The notes below the pieces were generated by a model. That model was given only the letters and a program-made list of their open reading frames with translations, was not told the origin of the DNA and searched no databases. Positions 38,066 to 49,141 of a DNA stretch of 64,000 bases are shown in pieces (the first letter of the stretch is position 1; each line of letters opens with the position of its first letter). The DNA lies in NCBI GenBank assembly GCA_950295325.1, contig OX485808.1, positions 14,572,501-14,636,500 on the forward strand, read 5' to 3'. This DNA comes from Polytrichum commune. Its lineage: Eukaryota; Streptophyta; Polytrichopsida; Polytrichales; Polytrichaceae. Made by a program: the position numbers and the translations under genes.

Positions 38066-41000
38066 CTGAGATTTTTGTATTGATAACAGAAATTCCTTAA
38101 GCTCCTTGTAAATTGGGTGCTCTTGTCGAATGGGCTGTGTGATCTCCATGTGGTCAGAGTCGGGCAAGGTTTTGAACTCTCCGTCAAATGTTTGCATTGA
38201 CTTTTCGGGGATAAGCCGCTCCTGCAAGAGCCTCCATGTCAGTACTACAATCTGGGTTTCCAGTTAAGGAGAATAATAGTAACCCAGGCTTCCCTGTACA
38301 TTGTATGACGAAAAGAAATAGATATCTTACTTTGTTAAGTCCTTCTGAGCAGTAGTACAAATTTAGTTTAGCACATGTTCCTGTCAACTTAAAAATCGAG
38401 CATTCGAAACTTTCCAGAGTTTGGCACCCATAATTTACTGTACTGGCATGTGATTATCAAACGGAAAAGCATGCAGATAGTTCATCATCTCCTTCTGTAT
38501 GCTGATCCAATGTCAAGACAAGTGCTCACCCCGATGAAATTCTTTCCCTCTAGTAGTGCTGACAATTTGATTTGTCTAACATTGTCAGCATCAGATCCAT
38601 ATCTGTCAGCCTCTGCGAACTCAGCCGAGAGCTTCTCCAATGACTTTGATCCCATACTCAAATCCTGGAAAAATTCGACCCGTAATGACTCCTCCGAAAT
38701 AAACTCCCCGAACACATTGGTGACCAGCCTTAAATCTTTTGTAACCAATCCCCCATGGGGAACGGAATAAGAGAAGCAGCCCCGGAGACATTTCAAAAAA
38801 GATTTTGAAAGCTTGGCACGATCAATTTCCTTCCTATCACTTAAATTGGGTAATGACTGCGCCTTTCGATCGAGTTCCACAACCAAATGCTTCATTACGA
38901 TGCCCCCCAGACTATGTCCTACTAACACAATAGGACGGTGCCAACCACCCTCGCCCGAAAGGTCGCTGCAAAAAGAGAACACAATAAGCCCGAGTTTAGG
39001 AAACCCCAAACACCCCCACCCCCAGCTTACATATAGCATAGCAGATAATACGCACTGCGTCCAGGAAGCCTAAACAGATCTGAATGAACAGTGCTGACAG
39101 ACACAAACGAGACACGACCTCATTACATACTCCTGCATCACAAGTTCTTATAAGCACATCTCCTGCAAACGGTGTCGTCCAAAGGTGGACTCCGTACCTG
39201 GACACTAGATGTTTTTGTAGATTTTCTACAACATGTCCAAATCCATCTGCAATCCGGTAGTTCAGGAGGAAAACACGGATGCTCCTGCCCAGATCCTGTG
39301 GCAACCAATCACGGGGCCAGCAGACACCAGGTTTACGACGTTCTATCCAGGTGTCTGCACAATCTCTCATGACATTGCCTTCAAAAAAGATGATGTCCAA
39401 GTTGTTGTCTTTGGGAAAAGGAAAATGTTCCGGCGGCCACACTTGATTCACCATATGGCACTGTTCCACAGGAGGTCGAAAACCACATAAGTAATTCTTT
39501 GAGCTAAAAGAGCACCGCACAACTTGCAGAATTCCAACCTGATCCAGGTTATACGTCATTAATTGGTCCTTATCTTTGGGCTAGTAGTGGATGTTAACGC
39601 TTTTCCGATTAGATTACTTAATTTGCAGAAGGACAGACAGAGGAGTTTATAAAAAGAAAGAAGCTCTCAAAATCAGGTGGAGGTGCCTTGTGCATTACCA
39701 GATTCGGCCGGTGGGAACGCATGGTTTTGAGTGACTTTGGACTTTCTGCATCTGCAAACAGGGCAGTCATAGTAAGACAGCTCTCGAGTACTGGCAGGGT
39801 TACTATTAAGGACATGTCATCTGGTAGATACTAAAATGCACAATGCAATTCTGTCTTCGTAAAATCGATGTCCTATTTTCATTAGATTTGTCCACGACAG
39901 GATGTAGGACCAGGTAAACCTGAATTTTGAAGAAATTGACCTGGAAAGTTTCTTTTATTCGCGTTCAGGGATTCAAGCCTAAGATAGCAACATTACACCC
40001 AAAAGGAATATCCATCATGATGAGGTTTACATTCAGAAGATTATGAATCAAGATGAGTGGGACGCTTGTAACACGTACTTGAAACCGAATTGCTATCCCT
40101 CATATTCCCCATGTTGCTCATAACGTCCACTGCAATGCAAGGGCGTACATAAGAGGTGGTTGCAAAGAAAAGCATAAATGTGGTGTTATACTCTGATAGA
40201 GAAACATTGTAGAGTACGTCAAAGCAAAACTGATCTCTCACTGAATCAGGAGTCGTGAGCACAAAGCTCCACACACCTGGCTCTGACCTGCACTTCCTTA
40301 ATTTGATACGTCTACGTTTGCTATTATCCATTTCCGGTCCTGCATAAAATGTTCTTCACCTTCATGCCTTTTGCAAGCAGTAAAATTTTACTCAAAAGTA
40401 TTGCAGGCTAGAAACAACTGGTAGCTATTCAAGCATCTGCAGGTGCTGTCCAATGCATTTCAAACATGCAAGATTGACCTAGATATACATGCATCTACCT
40501 AGATTTTGGTCGCTTTGCAGCGACTTGACTATTTGGGGGGCTGCTGTGCCCAATCCTGCATCACAGCGATATTTTATAAGTGCAAAGTCCAGTTCACTGC
40601 TACACAAAATTGTAGTAGCAATATCGCACTCTGCATCAGGAACCCGCAGAACTCTTCTTTTGCACATGAAACTGAATCGATCCGAATCCGAATTAAGTTG
40701 ATCACGGACCACCTCGAAACAAAATAAGAGGTCGAGTGAGAAGATAAACTCAATGAGCACTTAGTGACATAAGCGTTAGATCCCGGTGCGTAATAATTTA
40801 CCCCGAGGCTTCACAGTCAACTTTCCTGGGCAGATCTTGTCTTTATAATCAGACCAGTTGTGTAGAGAGGCAACTAAGAAAACTCAACAAATACCCCGCT
40901 TCGAGAAACTCACCAAGAATCTGAACAACCTTGCGCACTATCCCCTGGAAAATTCGCCTCCAATCTCCTGGGTGCAGGGTACTCCCATCTGAAACCAGCC

Positions 41001-42594
41001 GTCGTCTTGGCATTTGCTTCAACTTACCACGCCTGCCGATGTAGGAAAAATGATCATAACTGTTCTCTGGCTGCACTATCTTTAGACTTAGTAGTTTCGC
41101 ATGCCTTAGCATGCGCCAGATATCCGAGAATGTCGGCCGATCCTCGGGATTTTTCTCCCAGCAGCTGGTGATGCAAAACTTCAAGTATTCTGGAGTCTCG
41201 TCCGGTAGATGAGGTCGAACACCAGACTTCAAGATCGTGAGAAGACTCCCCTTTGACTCATTTATAAATGGTGTTTGACCACTCAGTATTTCCGAGCATG
41301 TCATCCCAAAACTCCAGATATCAGCCTTTGGGGGAAATGACCTGCCCTGCTCTCCATCTTTCCAACCTAAAACCTCTGGTGCAGAGTAAGGAGTAGTACC
41401 GACACGTTTAGAGATCGGGGCCGTTGTGGAACTCATGGTGTATCCTTTGGCTGAACCGAAGTCTCCCAGTTTTACGTGCACATAGCCTTCCTCAAAGAGC
41501 TCGCCAAAACTTTCTTTGCTGACCAGCGTCAAGAGCACGTTCCCAGTTTTGAGGTCTCTGTGCACCAGCTTCTTGCGATACAAATGCCACATTGCTTTTG
41601 CTATCTGCAGCATGATGTCGATGGCTACAGGTAGTGGAAATGGCATTCTAAGCGCAGGTGATTTCTCCAATTTCCGCTTTATGTGATTAAGAAGATCGGT
41701 TGGTAGGTGCTCCATGAGGATATGAGATGTAGGAGGTTGATCTGGTGCGCGGGGGGCCTCCCAATACCTGTAGTACCGGACGACATGAGGATGCTGATGT
41801 TCTTTCAGACGGCGGGCTTCGTCAGCATCTAAGTTATTGTGAAGCTTCAAAGCACATCGGCGTCCAAACCATGTCACATCCAGGACCGTTCCAGAGCTAC
41901 CTTGTCCTATTATTCCAGAGTCGCTTTGCCCTGATAATCCATAATTCACTTTGTAATGATTTAACTTTGACAAAACTTCCTCCGCATGCACCTGCTCACT
42001 CGTCAACTCAGATTGCAAAAATGCTAAGAGAATGGTCTCATCTTGGAGTTGATCTTCACTGTTAGCACGTGCCTCTCTCACCTCGACCAATAACTTCTCT
42101 CTATCGACTTGAGCAGCTTTTTCCAGCTCATGGTCCTCTGCATAGAGACTGTGTAACAGGTCACCAAACCTTGTTTCCGCAGTTCCTAGGAGTTTGAACT
42201 CATCATATTCTTCGGGCCTTAAGCCCCTCACTATGACTTCCAGTATAGATGTCCACCATTTCAAATGGAGAATAATGTCCACGATGTCCGACTTGATGTC
42301 GTACAGCGTTAGAGCTACCTCCAGCCATGATGAATTTCGGCAGCAGCATTGATGGACCAGAGATTCAGCTCCTTTTACTACAGAATAAAGCTCAAGAAAG
42401 GCTTTCCGATTTCTGTGATAAACAGACCTAAGACTCCTCTCTCCGTTCTTCAAAAATCTTCTGGTTTCCAGAAGTTCTCGAGCTAGATACTGGCACTGAG
42501 CAGTATTTAATTTCAAATTATCGCCGTTTTCACCTAAAGCGAGTCCTTCCACAACGTCTATTGAGGACAACAGAAGCTGGAAGTAGTCGGTCAT
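38066..42594 (-). CDS. Protein kinase fused to SERAC1-like alpha/beta hydrolase (7+ exons)
   Basis: Exons: 40914-42594, 40499-40555, 40079-40339, 39699-39751, 39198-39538, 38530-38965, 38066-38221. Every junction has GT/AG and matching phase, giving at least 995 codons. Residues 1-220 are helical and Cys/Leu-rich, like the N-terminal bundle of MCA-type plant proteins. Residues 226-505 form a full kinase: GQGSSG, Lys in CALK (about 250), HRDLKTGN (345), DFG (378), APE and DIWSFG, so it should be active. After a linker without known domain, residues 685-995 resemble SERAC1/HNL-type hydrolases: VCWPRDWLPQDLG, GHSLGG (Ser about 816), PHGG and DSDH (His about 967). The ATG has an in-frame upstream stop. 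After the last exon a GTACAG donor suggests more exons; unspliced reading stops 13 codons later. Two adjacent genes remain possible: without the first splice the kinase frame stops at 40849. Confidence 0.75.
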
Positions 42595-44945
42595 ATCTGC
42601 TCGAGATGCGCATAATCACTTTCAGATGGTTACTTGAAGGAGAAATCCACATCACTGGCAAATTCGGTATTGGTAGCAGACCTTGCGTTGGGGAGGAGAT
42701 TCCAGCTTCCTGGCGTAACGTGCACCATTGTTAAAATACCCTCCAAGAATCTGTGAAGCAACATTGAGATGATAAGTACATTCTCCAAATGCAAATGACC
42801 AACATTTAATGTTGAGCCAATGTTGAAACACATTCTTTAGGGTTTAATTTCGGTGTTGACTAAACATATGAGCATCGATTGAACTCGTGGTTCGATCTTT
42901 TAGGCCATTCAAACAATGACATACAGAAACAAATGATTCAAATTGCAACCCTATGTTTGGCAAGCACTGATTCAATGTTGTAATCGACGTTATTGAATCA
43001 ATGTGAAATATATCAGTGTTGATATATGACTCTAGAGGTGTGATGCAATTCATCAACGCTCTGGGCTGTCCTACTTGAGTACTGAAAATATGCTTTGTTA
43101 ACTCCTCAGAATTACATGTTACCTTTCCTGAACTCGACATCAGATAAGAAAATCGACGGATTATTTTACTAGCATCCATCATAGCGAGACGGTCATTCTA
43201 ACACAGTTTTCTATCTCATTCTGGTATTCGCATAGAAGCCATGGCCACTGTTATTTTACTCTCATGCATAACTGAAGATCGAATCTCAATTCATTTGAAA
43301 AGTGAATGACTCTGGAAGCCTAACATGACGAACGTAAAGAGACTTCAAAACTCCCTGCTGCAACTGGAAACCTATGACAAAAAGAAATGAACATCGATGA
43401 AATTTGTTCAGCTATAAATCCCGATCGCTTCACGAGGGACTTAATCATCTTCCAATCAAGTGGAAGAATACGTGCAAATAACTTTATTATCTTACACATA
43501 TTTACATAACCCTCTGTACTGGTCAAAAATCCAAAACACGTCTAGAGAAGTCAAAAATCCTTCACTTATCCTGCAAAGGCAGAGGAGAGTAGTGCTGTAT
43601 ACAATAAACCTATCCCTCAGCATTTTAAATACGCCCAAACACGTCACCACTCAAAGGATAGTCAATACCTGCAAGTTGTACCGCTACAACCATACTATTC
43701 TCATGAAAGACTCTCCGACAATCCTTCCTTCCAAGTTCAATACCGCCTCGACGATAACGATATTCTCCTGATGCAACGAATGCTGAACACAAACCACGTT
43801 CCTCACCACCGTAACAAACAACGAAATTCGCAATTCAACCTGCCTCCTAATCCTCTACTAAAGAAATGCCGCTTACTCGACAAGTTCAAAGCGGCTTCAC
43901 CGAGTTCCAGCCTAAAATTAAGTCAAAAAGACGTCTAGAGAAGTCATCCAAATCCTCCAGACATCCTGCACAGAAGAGGAGAGTGGTACTGTATAGAATA
44001 AAGCTATTCTTGCTGTCAAGGTTGTGAAACTCGGCACTTTAAATAAGTCCAAATCCCTCACCATTTGCCAAATGATAGACAATGCCTGCAAGTTATACCG
44101 TGATGACTATGTTTTTATCACGAAGACGCTCCCGCAATCCCCCCTTCCAAGTTCAATACCCGGCTCGACGGTAGCGATATTCTCCTGCTGCAACGAACGG
44201 TGAACACTAGCCACGTTCCTCACCATCGCATCAATCAACGGAATCCATTCGCAATTCAACCTGCCTCCTCATCCTCTTTGAAGGAAACGCTATATCAATC
44301 CACCATCCCGCCTTCACGGAATTCCAGCCATAAATCAAGAAACTCGACAAAACCTCGTACTCTGCACTACTGGCAGTCTCGCTTCAACACTAACACCAAA
44401 CCTTTCCTACATCCACGCTAAGAAAGCACCTCGGCGTTGGATACTCTTGCCACACCGAACTCCCGCCACTCTTAATATTCAAGAATCAAGACAGACAACA
44501 CGTAGTAAGACACACACACTCCAGACCTCTAGCAACTTTTAGCTTCACCATTACCACCACACCTCTCCACAGCGTCTCTCTCACTCGAGTACATGTTCCT
44601 GCGTCTCCGAAATAACTCGATCTTCTTCCACAGTAACCAACTCAAATTCCTAAAAATTTCTACATACTTTCTAAACAATACTGAGAATTCAGGTACACCC
44701 GAGGCTGCATTTGGGTGCTTCCTGGAGGTGCACTTCGCGAAGATCGATGTGTCGGCGACGCACCCGACGATCCGAGGAGGCGAAGACTGCAACAAAGTCG
44801 TCGGAGCGCGGTTAAACAGGCTGAGTACCCGGATACCACACTGGGAACGCGTCGCCTGGGCCGGCCGTCCCGCTGCTTCCAGGGCTGGCCGTGAGTGGCT
44901 CTTGGGAAAGTACCGTGCGGGAATAGGGAGCCTTTCTTGTTAAAG
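42595..44945. other. Upstream region of the kinase-hydrolase gene
   Basis: Pyrimidine-rich and GC-richer than the DNA to its right, with a sharp change to AT-rich sequence at about 44945. No reliable coding sequence is seen; the 116-codon plus-strand frame at 44593-44943 has no domain. It probably contains the promoter and leader. Confidence 0.45.
43541..44300. repeat. Tandem duplication, period about 393-421 bp
   Basis: Two copies starting TCTAGAGAAGTC at 43541 and 43934. They share GCAGAGGAGAGT-like sequence, CCTTCCAAGTTCAATACC, CGATATTCTCCTG and CGCAATTCAACCTGCCTCCT, with indels and clear divergence. The copies lie upstream of the kinase-hydrolase start. Confidence 0.75.
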
Positions 44946-45090
44946 GATATTAACAGTAAATATTATTTATTTATCTATGTATCTATATATATATATATAT
45001 ATCACTAAATTTCTTTAGAATAAGTTGGCCCAAGTAGGCTACGAAGTGCATTGCCCCTTGTCATATATAGGATGCCACATGCATATATTC

Positions 45091-45242
45091 CGTCTGGGTT
45101 TGGTAGAAAATCAGTAGATGCCACACTAATTATGGTAGTTTCGCTATCTCACTCACAAGAGTATTCCGTCTGGGTTTCGTAGAAAATCAGTAGATGCTAC
45201 ACTAATTATGGTATTTTCGCTATCTCACTTACAAGAGTATTT
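45091..45242. repeat. Tandem duplication, 76 bp x 2
   Basis: 45091-45166 and 45167-45242 differ at only a few positions; both begin CGTCTGGGTTT and contain AAAATCAGTAGATG and TTCGCTATCTCAC. High similarity suggests a recent event. Confidence 0.9.
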
Positions 45243-47112
45243 GTTGTAAAAACTTGCACACTGACATGAAATGAAATTGGCTTTAGTGTTCGGGAAGTCT
45301 AAAGGTCGATGGGACTGAAACTACATTAGGATGGTTTCAAACCGACTTATTTTTTAGAATGGCAAAGTGCGGTAGCCTTCATGAGATAAGAGACTAATGT
45401 CAACTTGATGATCCGATTGAAAGAAAGACTTGACATGTGGAATTAGGTTGCCCCACGTTTTGAATATATTGACATTCCACACTATTTTGACCATTCATTA
45501 CCATGGTATAAAATACATTGTTAATTACTTTGTTGTGGTTCTATACATATGAATATACAAAGTTTCAAGTTTTTGTGATATGGTTTTGATCGGAGGCAAT
45601 ATGCATGGGGGGAAAAGGCAACCTAACTGCACATATGAGTGTAGATGGAGGATGGCCTTACTGGTTTTGGATTTGGCCTCAAGCACAACAACACACATTC
45701 TTAACCCCTTAAAAGCCTAATCAACCAACTTCAAAGTGGGATGTCTATGTTTTTGGAAGTCAATGGTACAAAGAAGCCTTTTTCTTGAGGGCTAAAGGGG
45801 CCAAATATCGAAACAAACTTGGGGACCACGATAAAAATGTGTTTAGACATCCGGTTCACACAATGGTAGGGGCCATCATTACTCCAGCTACCACCTGTCT
45901 AGGGTCACAAAGCTTCATGAGTGCCACCTTCCACTAACTTGGAGGCTACATGTCTTCTCTCAGTTGTTTTCCTCCTCTACATGTAGCCAACGGTGCGACA
46001 CCCTTGCAAACGGATTTGAGTCCCATCGCCACGTGCAAGATCTCCTACATCCATTCCCCCCCTCTCTTAAGTCTTCATCACCACTTCATTCATCGCCTCT
46101 GAGCTCTTCATCACCATAGCAGTCATAGATTGCCAATCCACCATTGCCTTGGGTAGGGCCATTGTGTTTGGTTTCATCGCCCAATGCATTAGTTGCTAAT
46201 GCTTGATAATGGTAATTTTAATGACTAGTTACTAGTCTTTGTTGATTATTCCCTAGTTTCAACTTGTGGCCAACCCTCCCCCCACAATCAACCTTGAATG
46301 TGAATCTTGAATCCCTGTCAATCACAACCATCGCCAAGGGAAGAGGGGGGGGGGGGGTTAAAGTTAAAGCACAACACTACTCTTGAACAATACTTCATTA
46401 GCTTGAGGAATGTGTGTGATCCAAGGCCTTTGGATGTGCCCTTTATTTGTAAGCGTGCTTGCTAAGCTTGTGAGTCGGAGGCGTCCTCCTATGGGAGCAA
46501 GAGTTATGGCCTTAAGTGTTCTACCCCTCCCCAAGAGGTATGCCCCTCACACCAAGCCAACTCCAAGAGAAAACCATGTTTTTAGCTAATTTGAGGTTTG
46601 GCTTTAGGCCCTCACAACCATTTTTTAGACTCAAACAATGTATGTATCGCCTTTGACTACTACTTTATATTTGAAATATTGCCGTATATTTCAATTGTGC
46701 TTTCATTGTGTATAGCCAATGTGTGAAAATATCAAATAATTATTGTCAATATATACTAAATAAACATGTTTGTCATAGCCACATATGCAACAATTTGTGA
46801 TTGTCTAAAGCCAACCAATCAATATTCAAAGTACTCCCAAGAAAGAGTTAGTACAAAGGTACCAAATCGATTCATTTTCAATCAAAATTGAGTAGCTATC
46901 AAAGTCCCACACCACATCTATTAAGTAGTTCTTAAGAATCCATTATCAATATTTTGCATAGCACATATGCCTTTAGAAAGGCTCACACATCAATTTTCTT
47001 TCCTTTGTTACAAACTTTAGTATTTCATATAACAACAAGGCTCTTGACTTCACTTTTGATTCATCTTCACCTTGCAAGTGGTGAGTGTTCCATTTCTCAC
47101 TTAACCATGCTA
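45243..47112. other. Intergenic with a dispersed-repeat fragment
   Basis: About 45290-45440 is related to 1375-1520. The rest has no recognised gene or clear structure, apart from a G-run near 46350. Confidence 0.45.
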
Positions 47113-47512
47113 CACTAAATATGATATTTAGTGTTTGATTATATTTAATGTTGTTATCAGCCTGCCTTGCTCAACTCTAATTTTCAATTCCTTGACAATT
47201 AATGTTAGACATAATGTGCCGCTATCTTCCCTACTGCCACTTCCCTTTTATGAAGCAAGGATCTCAGTGGACTTGTGATTTTAGGTGTGGCACCCCACTT
47301 TACTGCTCATTGATCTCTCGTTTGCCAAAGTCAATGGTATTTTTTTCATATCCTTACTAACACTAAATTCAAACATGTAACTTCCACATATTACCATAGT
47401 TGATATTTAGTGTTTGAGTTTACATTTAATGTTACTTACTCTCATAGGATTATTGACATTTAGTGTGTGAGTTCGCATTTAATGTATCAAACACTAAATA
47501 TCCTTTTTAGTG
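47113..47512 (+). mobile_element. CACTAAAT inverted-repeat MITE, copy B
   Basis: A 400-bp non-coding element with ends CACTAAATATGATATTTAGTG and CACTAAATATCCTTTTTAGTG, flanked by TA on both sides. Internally it matches copy A (13982-14319) in opposite orientation. Several internal echoes of the terminal motif (for example near 47405 and 47460) suggest that the family grows by repeating its end sequence. Confidence 0.7.
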
Positions 47513-48024
47513 TAGTGGTCCAATCATTGTAGGAGTCGATTGATAAGTTTAATACTTCTTCGCATTTGAGAGGCTTGACTAGGTTGACCTTTTCGGGATA
47601 AATATTTACTACTATAGAATGTGGGAATCTTTAACACACATCCATTTGATGGATCATGTTCTATGTGACTTTTAAGTGATAGCTTAACCTAATAAACCTT
47701 TTAAAAAAAATTAAAAAAACCCCCACCAAAAACACGTTGAATTGACCTTTGAAAGTCAGATACTATAGGATTAAACTTATAAATTGAAACCACACATAAA
47801 AATTCCATAAAATGTAGTATTGACTGACATGAGTCAACCTTCCTTTAAAAAAAAGGTAGTATAATAATCATGCCAATATTGGTAATAACCCTAAAGATAG
47901 AGTTGCTTAAAAAACAATGTTGCGATTGCTTCATGCATGGCACTTCCAAAGCTCCTTTGCCTTGTTAGTCAGTGATATGGAGTTCTTTCTACACTCAGAA
48001 TCACACATGCATTCTTCATACTTA
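47513..48024. other. Intergenic, nothing seen
   Basis: AT-rich, without recognisable gene or repeat. Confidence 0.4.
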
Positions 48025-48409
48025 GGGCCGGTTCACACTATGCCCAAGTCAAGAGGAGAAGCATCACTTTTCTGGACCAAACTATGTCGAGAGGAGAAGC
48101 CTTTGGGCTGAAAAAGTATATTAAAATAATCCACTTGAAGCCTTTTGAATATTTTAATGAAAAAAAAGTTCGGCCTCTTGACGGAAGTTTGGGTCGAGCA
48201 TTTTGCTCGACCCAAACTTTGCTCGAGAGGCCGAACTCTTGGCGCCATAACTTCCTAAAAGTGCTGCCAGGTAGGCTCTTTTGGAGGCGACGTCCTTTGG
48301 ACTTCGGCCACTAGTGTGAAGGCCGAGAGGACGGACTTTGGACATTTGAGCATTTTCATTGGTCCAAACGCTTCTCCTCTCGAAGTTTGGCCATAGTGTG
48401 AACCGGCCC
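48025..48409. mobile_element. Tourist-like (PIF/Harbinger) MITE with TTA target duplication
   Basis: A 385-bp element with inverted ends GGGCCGGTTCACACTATG(C/G)CCAA, flanked by TTA at 48022-48024 and 48410-48412. The TTA duplication and GGGCC-type ends are typical of PIF/Harbinger MITEs. The interior holds a nested perfect hairpin: 48185-48200 pairs with 48204-48219 and 48167-48178 pairs with 48226-48237. There is no coding capacity. Confidence 0.85.
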
Positions 48410-48921
48410 TTATATTCTAAAAACTATTCTCAATTGTACAAGGCTGATACGAAAATTCTTCATGCTATGATAATAGTGCCACCAAAACATCTAGGGTTTT
48501 GTGCCATAACACCATGTCTAACATAGCATTATTGAGCAGTTTGCGTTCGTTCATGTGGACCCCAAGAATATAAGCATGGGATGTCGCAGCTAGTGAGGAT
48601 TCAATATGAATCTGCATGAACGAACGCATACTGCTTAATAATATTATGAAAGTGTTTCATCATTGTTTTTGTCAAGTAGCAATGTCGCCATGTTATTGTA
48701 TAATGCAAGGAGTTGTTATTGTTGTTGCACCATCGGAAATGATTTTCGTAGTTGTGACCACAAGCTTCAAAGTATCTTAGAGCACGCATTAAATTTCATG
48801 GAATGTATGGTAAATGAGCATGTATTCATGAATTTCGTATCACTCAATAAAAAAGAAACATTCACTAATTTTGGGATTCGGGAAAATAGTGCATGTTTCG
48901 GGGAATAGTACCACACATGAT

Positions 48922-49141
48922 AAAGGGGATATTCATTGTAGTAGGTTTGTGGGGCCTTGAACATACTTGCCATTTGATGTGGGTGGTCATTGTGACATGG
49001 GCCCATTTACATGTGTTGAGTCGAGTTTATGAATTGCAGATCAAACTCAGGTTACGTAAATGGGGTCATGTCACAATGACCGCCCATGTTGAATGGCAAG
49101 CGTTCCAAGACCATGTTTCTTACTACAATGCTTATCCCAAT
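48922..49141. repeat. Near-palindromic foldback of about 220 bp
   Basis: GGGATATTCATTGTAGTA at the left pairs with TACTACAATGCTTATCCC at the right. The pairing continues through CTTGCCATT, TGGTCATTGTGACATG and CCCATTTAC, almost to the centre near 49032. A transcript would form one long hairpin. It lies inside a copy of the repeat family also seen at 12236-12960. Confidence 0.75.

Noticed and set aside
37591-38187. 198-codon minus-strand frame next to the hydrolase
   Set aside because: It starts in the wrong frame of the last hydrolase exon and then runs through the 115-bp tandem repeat; it shows no family pattern.
44593-44943. 116-codon plus-strand frame
   Set aside because: It is a chance frame in GC-rich promoter-like DNA with no domain or conserved motif.
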